A stretch of 54,568 bases of DNA from an uncultured Bacteroidia bacterium (GTDB lineage: Bacteria > Bacteroidota > Bacteroidia > Bacteroidales > F082), in the NCBI GenBank assembly GCA_902767725.1, contig CACXIM010000008.1, positions 1 through 54,568 on the forward strand. Reading direction: 5' to 3'. A model generated the notes under the pieces. That model was not told the DNA's origin. It ran no database searches and saw nothing but the letters and a program-made list of their open reading frames with translations. Within the stretch, counting starts at the first letter, position 1, and each line of letters begins with the position of its first letter. This document shows positions 19,747-27,284 of this stretch, piece by piece. The translations under genes were made by a program, and so were the position numbers.

Positions 19747-20413
19747 TGCTTTGTCCTCCTTCCGTTTCATTGTTCTCCTCAGCGGGAGCCTCTTCCATGA
19801 CGGGAGCTGCTTCCTTGGCGGGAGCGTTGTTCATGAATTGTGCCTTGTTGGCCATGAAGGCTTGGTAAGCCTTGTCGACCGCCTTTGAGAAGGCTCTCGA
19901 GGTGATGGTGGCTGCGGTGATGGCGTCGACGTCGCCACCGTCTTTCTTGACAATCAGTTTGAAGTTGTTAGGATTCTTGTCGACGAACTGGTCCTTGAAC
20001 TTACCGGTCATGTTGGCACCGAGGCCAGGGGTCTCAGCGTGCGACAGCACCGAGGTACCTTTGATAGTGCCATCGGCGAGGAAGCCGACCATCATTTCGA
20101 TTTTGCCGCCGAAGCCGCCTTCGCTGGTTTTGACAGCGGCACCTTGGAAGTTGCCGTTAGCGTCAAAAGCGAGGTTGCAGGGGAAAGTCATGTCGACACC
20201 TTCGTAGCTGTATTGAATCGTGTCTGCCTTATAAGTGATTTCTCCATCAAGAGGCAACACGGCTTGGATGGCTGCTTCGTTCTTCTTCTGGTCAACTTGG
20301 GCGATGGTGTCTTTGGTTACGCCATAAACCAAGCCGAGTACGCCGCCCGAGACCGCTGCGATGACGAGCAGGGCCACGAGCATATTAATTAAAGTGGATG
20401 GTTTCTTTGCCAT
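19739..20413 (-). CDS. rnfG: Ion-translocating oxidoreductase complex subunit RnfG (FMN-binding)
   Basis: The 224-residue product has one N-terminal membrane segment (about 10-32) and an FMN-binding domain. The flavinylation site is the ITAATITS stretch near residue 165, which corresponds to the SGAT[ST]T motif whose final Thr carries covalent FMN. GGFGGKIEMMVGF and SHAETPGLGA are further family hallmarks. It is extracytoplasmic and passes electrons in the Rnf chain. The last ~25 residues are a Glu/Ala-rich tail (AKEAAPVMEEAPAEEN) that looks like a lineage-specific low-complexity extension. It lies 5 bases after rnfD. Confidence 0.95.
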   Translation of the reverse strand: MAKKPSTLINMLVALLVIAAVSGGVLGLVYGVTKDTIAQVDQKKNEAAIQAVLPLDGEITYKADTIQYSYEGVDMTFPCNLAFDANGNFQGAAVKTSEGGFGGKIEMMVGFLADGTIKGTSVLSHAETPGLGANMTGKFKDQFVDKNPNNFKLIVKKDGGDVDAITAATITSRAFSKAVDKAYQAFMANKAQFMNNAPAKEAAPVMEEAPAEENNETEGGQSNE

Positions 20414-20418
20414 GGCGA

Positions 20419-21414
20419 TTAGTTTTTAGAGGGTTTGACAACACCGAATACTTTGGGCTTGAAGGCCTTGTTGATGAGCGGCGTGAAGGCGTTCATAATC
20501 AGGATGGCGAACGACACACCCTCAGGATAGGCGCCCCAAAGTCGGATGATGACAGTGATGGCACCGATGCCGAAACCGAACAAGAGCTTGCCTCGTACCG
20601 TCATCGGTGAGGTCACCATGTCGGTAGCCATGAAGAAAGCGCCGAGTATGAGACCACCGTATACCAGATGGTACCAAGGAGCAATGTATTGGGTCGGGTC
20701 AATGAGGTAGCAGATACCCGTGAAGATGAACACGGTGAGCAGGATGCTCAACGGCGTCCAGATATCGATGACCTTGCGGCAAATGAGATAGATGGCGCCG
20801 AGCAAAAGGGCGATGGCGCAAATCTCACCGAAGGCACCGCCACGATTACCTAGAACCATGTCGAGGAACTGCAGGTTGCCTGCTTCGGCCAACGAACCGA
20901 CACCAGCTTCTTTCAGGATGCCGAGCGGGGTGGGACCCGTAACGGCGTCAGCGAAAAAGCCTTTCTCAAAGATGGGTGCGGCCTGCGGCCAAGTGGTCAT
21001 GGCTGTCGGGAACGACACGAGCATGAACACACGACCTACCAATGCCGGGTTGAAGGGGTTCTTGCCCAAACCACCAAAGGCCATCTTGCCGATGCCTATG
21101 GCGACGATACTGCCCACGATGGCCATCCAGATGGGAAGGTTGGCTGGCACGTTGAAGGCCAACAAAAGACCCGTCAGTGCAGCCGAACCGTCGTTGATGG
21201 TCAAGGGGCCTTTGATGAGGAATTTCTGAATGAGCCATTCGGTCAGCATGCAGGTCGCCATCGTGATGAGGGTCAGGCGAAGGGCATACCAGCCGAAATA
21301 GTAAATGGCCACAAGCAAGGCGGGAACCAAGGCGAGGAGCACACGGTACATGATCTTCCTCGTGTTTTCCGTCGAATGTACATGCGGCGAACCTGATATT
21401 GTGTATTTGTTCAT
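20419..21414 (-). CDS. rnfD: Ion-translocating oxidoreductase complex subunit RnfD (FMN-binding)
   Basis: The 331-residue polytopic membrane protein has family motifs PHVHSTENTRKIMYRVL at the N terminus, GKNPFNPALVGRVFML in the middle and DAVTGPTPLG (about residue 160), where a Thr carries covalent FMN in characterised homologues. The C-terminal GGLILGAFFMATDMVTSP is also typical. It forms the membrane path of the Rnf pump with RnfA and RnfE. A 111-base gap filled with short repeats separates it from rnfC, the only sizeable break in the operon. The ATG at 21414 directly follows an AACAAT-type repeat tract. Confidence 0.95.
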   Translation of the reverse strand: MNKYTISGSPHVHSTENTRKIMYRVLLALVPALLVAIYYFGWYALRLTLITMATCMLTEWLIQKFLIKGPLTINDGSAALTGLLLAFNVPANLPIWMAIVGSIVAIGIGKMAFGGLGKNPFNPALVGRVFMLVSFPTAMTTWPQAAPIFEKGFFADAVTGPTPLGILKEAGVGSLAEAGNLQFLDMVLGNRGGAFGEICAIALLLGAIYLICRKVIDIWTPLSILLTVFIFTGICYLIDPTQYIAPWYHLVYGGLILGAFFMATDMVTSPMTVRGKLLFGFGIGAITVIIRLWGAYPEGVSFAILIMNAFTPLINKAFKPKVFGVVKPSKN

Positions 21415-21531
21415 TGTTTAAATGTTGATTGTTTAATCGTTGAATTGTTTTGGCTTTCAGCTCTCAGCAATCAGCTTTCAGCAAGTGTTGACTTGGCTGA
21501 TAGCTGACAGCTGATGGCTGATAGCTTATTT
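21415..21531. repeat. Two 7-8 bp repeat tracts between rnfC and rnfD, one an inverted heptamer array
   Basis: Tract 1 (21415-21450) repeats GTT every 7-8 bases and ends at the rnfD start codon. Tract 2 is an inverted array. CTTTCAG, CTCTCAG, CAATCAG and CTTTCAG lie at 21454-21481. CTGATAG, CTGACAG, CTGATGG and CTGATAG lie at 21497-21524, followed by CTTATTT, which contains the rnfC stop codon (21526-21528). The arms can pair around a 15-base loop. Confidence 0.75.
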
Positions 21532-22881
21532 CTGATTACGCGCACGAATTATCGCGCCAGTCTTGGCCTTGCCATAACGGATATAGTCCAGCAGCGGGAT
21601 GTTGGCAGGACAGGTGAACTCGCACGAACCGCATTCGATGCAGTCCATGATGTGGTTCTTCTCGGTCTCGTCGAAATCATTATGTTTGGCCACCTTGTGG
21701 AGCAGGAAGGGTTGCAGACCCATGGGGCAAGCTATGGCACAGCGGCCACAGCGGATACAGTTGGTCTGACGACGGTCTTGCGCTTCCTTAAGAGTCATGA
21801 GCAAAATGCCAGAGGTGCCTTTCATGCATGGGAAGTTAGTGACCGACACCGACTTGCCCATCATGGGGCCTCCGTTGATGACATCGGTGATGTCCTCGGG
21901 CAGACCACCAGCAGCCTCAATGAGGAGGTCGGCAGGGGTGCCGAAACGCACACGATAATTGCCTGGGTTTTTGACCGACTTGCCTGTGACGGTGACGATA
22001 CGCTCAATCAAGGGCTTGTTCTTCTGCACGGCTTCGTAGATGGCGTATGTCGAAGCCACGTTGACCACGACGCAACCCGTCTCGATGGGCAGCTTGCCCG
22101 ACGGCACCTCGCGGCCTGTGATGGCCTTGATAATCTGCTTTTCACCGCCTTGCGGGTATTTGGTCTTCAAAGGCTGCACTTCGATGCCGGCATACAAGTC
22201 CTTGTGCTCGTTGATGGTCTTCTCAAGCAGCTCGATGGCCTCCATTTTGTTGGTCTCGATGCCGATGATACCTTTCTCGGTGCCTACGCCTTTCATCACG
22301 ATTTTCACGCCCATGAGGAACTCTTGGGTCTTCTCCAAAAGCAGACGGAAGTCGCAGGTCAGATAAGGCTCACATTCAGCAGCGTTGATGATGACATATT
22401 CAGCTTTCTTGCCTTCGGGGACCATCATCTTAATATGGGTGGGGAAAGTGGCGCCGCCCATACCGACGATACCGCATTCCTTCACTTTGTCGATGATTTG
22501 TTTGGAGTCTAGTTTGATGTCGGTGAGCAACTCGTCGGTGACGAGTATGCCCTCAGCCCATTCGTCTTGCTCTTCACGGTCGATGAATACTGCGGGCTTG
22601 TAGTAGCCAGTGTGGTCCATCACCACGTCAATTTTTGCGACGGTGCCGGTGGCAGGGGAGTGGACGTTGGCTGAGACAAAGCCCTTTGCCGTTCCGATGA
22701 GCTGACCCGTCAGCACGCGGTCGCCTTTGTTGACGATACATTCAGCCGGTGCGCCGAGGCATTGTCCCAGCGGGACGATGATCTGCTTGGGCATCGGGAA
22801 GTCTTGTATGGGTTGGTGTGCCGAGATTTTATTCTCTTCGGGATGCACGCCACCCTTTTTGAAAGTCTTTATCGGGTTCAT
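21526..22881 (-). CDS. rnfC: Ion-translocating oxidoreductase complex subunit RnfC
   Basis: The 451-residue product is cytoplasmic and membrane-associated. It has the RnfC barrel-sandwich N terminus (GGVHPEENK), an NADH/FMN-binding domain like NuoF (GIVGMGGATFPTHIK at about 138-151, INAAECEPYLTCD at 165-177) and two [4Fe-4S] motifs with C375/C378/C381/C385 and C414/C417/C420/C424. It is the NAD+-reducing end of the complex. It is close to the compact Bacteroidota length and lacks the long C-terminal Ala-rich repeats of the E. coli protein. The ATG overlaps the rnfB stop by 4 bases. Confidence 0.96.
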   Translation of the reverse strand: MNPIKTFKKGGVHPEENKISAHQPIQDFPMPKQIIVPLGQCLGAPAECIVNKGDRVLTGQLIGTAKGFVSANVHSPATGTVAKIDVVMDHTGYYKPAVFIDREEQDEWAEGILVTDELLTDIKLDSKQIIDKVKECGIVGMGGATFPTHIKMMVPEGKKAEYVIINAAECEPYLTCDFRLLLEKTQEFLMGVKIVMKGVGTEKGIIGIETNKMEAIELLEKTINEHKDLYAGIEVQPLKTKYPQGGEKQIIKAITGREVPSGKLPIETGCVVVNVASTYAIYEAVQKNKPLIERIVTVTGKSVKNPGNYRVRFGTPADLLIEAAGGLPEDITDVINGGPMMGKSVSVTNFPCMKGTSGILLMTLKEAQDRRQTNCIRCGRCAIACPMGLQPFLLHKVAKHNDFDETEKNHIMDCIECGSCEFTCPANIPLLDYIRYGKAKTGAIIRARNQK

Positions 22882-23819
22882 GCTGTGACGGTGTTTTCGG
22901 GTTTGACTTCAGTTTTCACTTCCACAGGCTTTGCCTCAGTTTGAGGTTTCACGGCTGGTTCAGCACCTTGGAGGACTTTGGGATCTTCAGCCTTGGGTGT
23001 CGGGAAGTTGATGGCGTGGATGCTGCCACGTGGGCATACCTTGGCGCACTTGCCGCAGGCCTTGCACTTGGCCGGGTCGATATAGGCAAGGTTGCCGCGC
23101 ATTTCAATGGCCTCGAAGGGGCATTCCTTCAAGCACTTCTGGCAGCCGATGCAACCCACTGAACAGTTCTTGACCACCAAGGCACCCTTGTCGGTGTTGG
23201 AGCAGCACACGTAGACGCGGCGGTCTTTCTTGCCACGCGGACGGATTTCGATGATGCCACGCGGGCAGGTCTTGGCGCACACGCCACAACCCACGCACTT
23301 GTCGGGGTCGACGACGGGCAATCCCGTCTCCTTGTCGATGTGCAGTGCGTCGAAGTTACACTTCTTCACGCAGTCGCCGAGTCCCATACAGCCTTTCGAA
23401 CAACCGCCTTTGCCCGCGTATAGGGTGCTGGCGAAAGCGCAGATGTCGGCGCCTTCATAATGCACCTTGGCGGGTGAGTTTTGGCAGCTACCATTGCAGC
23501 GCACCACGGCGATCTTAGGCTCGAAGGTGCCGGCGGTCAGCCCAAGGACGGCAGCCACCTTGCCCATGTCGGTGCCAGGGCATGCCAATCCGTCGATGTT
23601 GCCCTTCTCGGCGGCTTGCTTCACACAAGCCTCAGCCAAGGCACGGCAGCCTGCAAAGCCGCAGCCACCGCAGTTGGCGCCAGGCAGGCAAGCCTCCGCT
23701 TCGTCAATCAATGGATTCTCTTCCACCTTGAACTTCTGTGCCACGAAGTACAGAACCACGGCCAAGATGCCGCCCAGGATTCCGAGAACCGCAAGGGAAA
23801 TTAGTAAAGTATTACTCAT
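22878..23819 (-). CDS. rnfB: Ion-translocating oxidoreductase complex subunit RnfB
   Basis: The 313-residue product has an N-terminal membrane anchor (about 5-27), then the Rnf-specific [4Fe-4S] motif at C44, C50, C53 and C58 with a further Cys at 80. Several ferredoxin-type CxxCxxCxxxCP clusters follow (C175/178/181/185, C223/226/229/233, C252/255/258/262). It receives electrons from ferredoxin on the cytoplasmic side. The C-terminal ~40 residues are a Pro/Glu/Lys/Val-rich tail. It is the first gene of the operon, and the promoter lies 40 bases upstream. Confidence 0.96.
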   Translation of the reverse strand: MSNTLLISLAVLGILGGILAVVLYFVAQKFKVEENPLIDEAEACLPGANCGGCGFAGCRALAEACVKQAAEKGNIDGLACPGTDMGKVAAVLGLTAGTFEPKIAVVRCNGSCQNSPAKVHYEGADICAFASTLYAGKGGCSKGCMGLGDCVKKCNFDALHIDKETGLPVVDPDKCVGCGVCAKTCPRGIIEIRPRGKKDRRVYVCCSNTDKGALVVKNCSVGCIGCQKCLKECPFEAIEMRGNLAYIDPAKCKACGKCAKVCPRGSIHAINFPTPKAEDPKVLQGAEPAVKPQTEAKPVEVKTEVKPENTVTA

Positions 23820-23858
23820 TTGTATAGAATTTTGAGTTTGTTTTCGATTTCAAACCCG

Positions 23859-23888
23859 CAAAAATACGGAAACTCCTTTTTTTGGCAA
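23859..23888 (-). promoter_or_regulatory. Promoter of the rnfBCDGEA operon
   Basis: The minus strand has TATTTTTG (23859-23866), which fits the Bacteroidota -7 box TAnnTTTG, with TTTG at 23885-23888 after an 18-base spacer as the -33 box. It lies 40 bases before the rnfB start and after the rseC stop. Confidence 0.65.
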
Positions 23889-23905
23889 AGGATTTTTTCC
23901 GTTTT

Positions 23906-24322
23906 TTATTCAACGGTGTATTCGAAACGTTTCTTGAGTTGGTCGCGCTTCATGTAAAGGACAATATAATAAGGTATGAGCGCAACAATGCTGATGAGGG
24001 CGGCGAGGCCTTCGTTCATGCTCAGTCCTAGGCATACGAAAAGCACAGCCAAAAGCAAAACAATGGGAATCAGATATGCCAGGACAGCCGCTTTGTTGCC
24101 TTGCCCAATGGCCATCCTGACATTGACCTTCTGGTTGATGTCAAAGGCTCTGTCTTTTGGACGTGGCACAGTGAGGATTTTTTCGGCTTGCTCGCCCATG
24201 CCGCAGGCGCTCTTGGCGTGACAAGCTGCGCAGGCACTTTGTGCCAGTATCTTGATTTCCAGTTCGTCGTCGGTGATTTTGGTGATGACACCCTCGTGAG
24301 AGATAGATTCAGTGTTTTTCAT
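23906..24322 (-). CDS. RseC/MucC-like positive regulator, SoxR-reducing-system family
   Basis: The 138-residue product fits the RseC/MucC family. An N-terminal cytoplasmic domain has the Cys pattern SACAACHAKSACGMG (about residues 28-42), which may hold an Fe-S cluster. Two membrane segments follow (about 78-97 and 102-120). RseC is linked to the Rsx/Rnf-type reducing complex in proteobacteria, and here the gene directly precedes rnfB on the same strand, as often seen in Bacteroidota. An 86-base gap with its own rnf promoter separates the two. The role in this organism is inferred from family and context. Confidence 0.85.
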   Translation of the reverse strand: MKNTESISHEGVITKITDDELEIKILAQSACAACHAKSACGMGEQAEKILTVPRPKDRAFDINQKVNVRMAIGQGNKAAVLAYLIPIVLLLAVLFVCLGLSMNEGLAALISIVALIPYYIVLYMKRDQLKKRFEYTVE

Positions 24323-24326
24323 GCTG

Positions 24327-24372
24327 CAAAATTACTTTTTTTTCACTATTCAACCAAAAACCACTATTTTTG
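24327..24372. promoter_or_regulatory. Divergent promoters for rseC-like and yihY-like genes
   Basis: The minus strand has TAATTTTG at 24327-24334, 5 bases from the rseC-like start, so that leader would be very short. The plus strand has TATTTTTG at 24365-24372, 20 bases before the yihY-like ATG. Both fit TAnnTTTG. Confidence 0.55.
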
Positions 24373-24392
24373 CAAGTTAATTCATTGGAATT

Positions 24393-25718
24393 ATGCCCCA
24401 AAAAGAAAAGAAAGACGGTAAACTGAAGACTTGGTTTCAAGCCAAGGTGAAAGCCGTGACGGATTGGTACAACAAGGACGACAACTTCTTGCGGAGAGTA
24501 CGTTTCCCTGGTACCAGGTTGCCTCTCTTGACGGTGTTGATCAATTTCATCAAGTTGTTCACCAAAGGTCGTACTATCGACCGTGCTGCCGGTGTGGCGT
24601 TCAATTTCTTTGTGGCTCTGTTCCCGCTGGTTTTGTTCTTCTTCACGCTGATTCCCTATATCCCCATTCCGCACCTCTATGAGCGGGTGATGTTCTTCCT
24701 TAAAGATTTCTTTATCCCATCAGGAACGCTCGACTATGTGGAAAAGACCATCGATGGTATCATGAATCAGCCACATGATGGTTTGCTTTCCATCAGTATT
24801 GTGTTGTGCTTGATTTTCGGCTCGGGGGGTGTTGTGGCTTTCTTCAACGGTTTCCGTAATGTGTATGCCGATTACATTACCGAAAGAGGTTTGGGCTTTA
24901 AAGGCTGGGTCATCCAACGTATTTTCGCCCTCGTCATGCTCATTGTCATCGGCGTGTTGATTGTGATTTCGGTGTTGCTGATTTCGTTGGGTGGTAGGGC
25001 CATCAAATATTTGGTGGACAGCAATATCATTGAATGGGGTTCGTTCACCTACTTCCTGTTCATTGTATTGCGATGGGTGGTTGGTATCTTCGCCTTGAGC
25101 TTCGGTATCTCCCTGTTGTACTATTTCGGCAACGTGAGGTTCAACGAGCATTACCGCAAGGAGCTCAAGCGCCCGAGGGCGAGTGGCAAGAAATATCGCG
25201 AGTTTGTCATCTTTAGTCCTGGTACGATACTCGCTACCACGCTCTTCATCCTTGGCACCGTAGCCTTCAACACATACATTTCCAACTTTTCACGCTACAA
25301 CGTGCTGTATGGTTCCATTGGCACGCTCATCATCCTCTTGCTTTGGATTTGGATCGTTGCCATCTTGATTTTGGCAGGTAACGACTTGAATTCGGGCATC
25401 CGCCGCGAAGCCATGAAATTGAGTTCTGCCGAGAATGCCACACGCCGCAAGAAGATTGTCATCGATGATTTGAGGAAGCATATCGTGGCCTATCAAAGCG
25501 CCAATGAGAAACGGACAGTCAAGATTGAAGAAATGAAAAAGGCGGTCCAAGAACAACAGGCACTGATTCAAGATTTGGAGGAAAGGAATAAGGATTACGA
25601 GCTGATTATCAAGGCGTATCAGGATTATGCCGAGTTCGAGCGCAAGAGCTCCGATGAACAATACAATATCGGCTTCGACGAGGAGGCCGAGGCCGATGAG
25701 CCGTTGTACCAAGATTAG
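24393..25718 (+). CDS. YihY/BrkB-family membrane protein with C-terminal coiled coil
   Basis: The 441-residue product belongs to the YihY/UPF0761 family. It has six predicted membrane segments with AGVAFNFFVALFPLVLFFFTLIPYIP, FGSGGVVAFFNGFRNVYA and SPGTILATTLFILGTVAFNTYI, and the family-typical IGTLIILLLWIWIVAILILAGNDLN. Residues about 350-425 are a charged coiled coil (heptad-like KRTVKIEEMKKAVQEQQAL), longer than usual for the family. The members were once called ribonuclease BN, but they are membrane proteins of uncertain function. The downstream flippase gene follows after 9 bases, so the two are probably co-transcribed. Confidence 0.85.
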   Translation: MPQKEKKDGKLKTWFQAKVKAVTDWYNKDDNFLRRVRFPGTRLPLLTVLINFIKLFTKGRTIDRAAGVAFNFFVALFPLVLFFFTLIPYIPIPHLYERVMFFLKDFFIPSGTLDYVEKTIDGIMNQPHDGLLSISIVLCLIFGSGGVVAFFNGFRNVYADYITERGLGFKGWVIQRIFALVMLIVIGVLIVISVLLISLGGRAIKYLVDSNIIEWGSFTYFLFIVLRWVVGIFALSFGISLLYYFGNVRFNEHYRKELKRPRASGKKYREFVIFSPGTILATTLFILGTVAFNTYISNFSRYNVLYGSIGTLIILLLWIWIVAILILAGNDLNSGIRREAMKLSSAENATRRKKIVIDDLRKHIVAYQSANEKRTVKIEEMKKAVQEQQALIQDLEERNKDYELIIKAYQDYAEFERKSSDEQYNIGFDEEAEADEPLYQD

Positions 25719-25727
25719 ACTTTCGAC

Positions 25728-27257
25728 ATGGGTATCGTAGCACGACAGAGCATCAAGGGTACCATTGCCACCTATGTTGGAGTGGCGGTAGGCATCGTCA
25801 CGACGTTTTTCGTGCAGACCAAATATCTGACAACCGAAGAAATTGGCCTTGTTGATGTGTTGCTCCAGTCGGCTTTGTTGTTTTCAGGCTTGGCGCAGTT
25901 GGGCACCAACACCTCGGCGATGCGCTATTATCCCTATTTCAAGGATGAGGAGCATCGCGACCATGGCTTTTTCGGCTGGACGCTCATTGTTCCCTTGATT
26001 GGTTTTGCCGTTTTCCTTGGATGTTTCTTTGCTCTTCGCAGCCCTATTGCATCGTTTTTCTCCGAGAAGTCGGCCTTGTTCATCGATTACATCTACTATG
26101 TGATTCCGCTGGCCTTCTTCATGCTCTACATCTCGGTGTTCGAGACTAACTCCAACCTGTTGATGCGCATTGTGGTGCCCCGTTTCATCCGCGAAGTGGG
26201 TTTGCGGGTGATGACATTGGTCATCTATCTGCTCTATGGTTTCCATGTCCTTTCACTGACGGGTATGGTCGTCGCGTTCTGTGTGTCATACGGTTTGGCC
26301 ACTATAATCAACATTGTCTATCTGTTGACTTTGCATCGGGTTTCTTTCCGCATCGAAAAGAAGTATATCACCCCCAAGCTGAAACGCGATTTCCTCATTT
26401 ACACGGTTTTCCTCATCACTTCTGCTTTGGCAGGCAATATCACGCCACTGCTTAACCGTTATTTTGTGGCGGGCAAGCAGGGATTGGCTGTGGGTGGTAT
26501 CTTGACCATTGCTATCTATATCGCGACCCTAGTCGAGATGCCTTATCGCTCGCTGGGCTCCATCAGCAAGCCGCAAATCTCTCAGGCCATGGCGGATGGC
26601 GACGTAAAGGAAGCCGATCGTATCTGCAAAAGCGTTGCCTTGCACCAGTTCCTTGCAGGAGCTTTGGTGTTTTTCTTTATTTGGATCAATATCGACACGA
26701 TCTTTGCCTTGTTACCCAACGGTGAGGTGTTTGCAGCAGGCAAATGGGCAGTGTTCATCCTTGGTCTCAGCCGTCTGATCAATTCGACGCTGAATGTGGG
26801 TGTCACCGTGCTGAGTTATTCCAAAATCTACTATTACTCGCTGTTTTTCACCATCTTGCTGACGGTCTTGGCCTGGTGGCTTAACGCGCGATGGGTGGGC
26901 GAGTGGGGCGTCAATGGCGCAGCGTTTGCCACCTTGGTGGCTTATTTGGTGCATTATACGCTTCTCTTGGCGCTGATTCGCTGGAAAATTGGCACATTGC
27001 CTTTGTCGTCAAGACAATTGCTTGTCCTTTTGGTCGTGGGTGTCATGTTTGGTCTCGATTGGCTGTGGTCGAAGACGCTGACGCCTTGGTTCGTTGGACA
27101 GTTCTCCAAACCTGTTAATGGTTTGGTTGTAGATTCGCTGCTGAAATCATTGGTCTTCTTGACCGTTAGTTTGTTGTCGGTCTACAAGCTGAAGATATCC
27201 GAATCAGTCAATAGGCTGATTGATAAGGGATTGAAAGTGGTGAAGATAAAGCGCTGA
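25728..27257 (+). CDS. Wzx-like polysaccharide flippase (MOP superfamily)
   Basis: The 509-residue product has 12-14 predicted membrane segments and the start typical of O-antigen flippases: RQSIKGTIATYVGVAVGIVTTFFVQTKYLT, then LAQLGTNTSAMRYYPYFKDEE. The later membrane segments (for example ALAGNITPLLNRYFVAGKQG and AVFILGLSRLINSTLNVG) fit the polysaccharide biosynthesis protein family. It likely flips lipid-linked glycans to the periplasmic face of the inner membrane. Glycosyltransferase genes on the facing strand support a surface-glycan role. It ends 27 bases before the convergent 27285-29618 gene. Confidence 0.85.
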   Translation: MGIVARQSIKGTIATYVGVAVGIVTTFFVQTKYLTTEEIGLVDVLLQSALLFSGLAQLGTNTSAMRYYPYFKDEEHRDHGFFGWTLIVPLIGFAVFLGCFFALRSPIASFFSEKSALFIDYIYYVIPLAFFMLYISVFETNSNLLMRIVVPRFIREVGLRVMTLVIYLLYGFHVLSLTGMVVAFCVSYGLATIINIVYLLTLHRVSFRIEKKYITPKLKRDFLIYTVFLITSALAGNITPLLNRYFVAGKQGLAVGGILTIAIYIATLVEMPYRSLGSISKPQISQAMADGDVKEADRICKSVALHQFLAGALVFFFIWINIDTIFALLPNGEVFAAGKWAVFILGLSRLINSTLNVGVTVLSYSKIYYYSLFFTILLTVLAWWLNARWVGEWGVNGAAFATLVAYLVHYTLLLALIRWKIGTLPLSSRQLLVLLVVGVMFGLDWLWSKTLTPWFVGQFSKPVNGLVVDSLLKSLVFLTVSLLSVYKLKISESVNRLIDKGLKVVKIKR

Positions 27258-27284
27258 GTCCAATATGATGCTATGGCGACATCA

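Noticed and set aside
21514-22512. Long plus-strand open frame of 332 codons
   Set aside because: It is antisense to rnfC, with no start signal, and its sequence is a shadow of the Fe-S protein.
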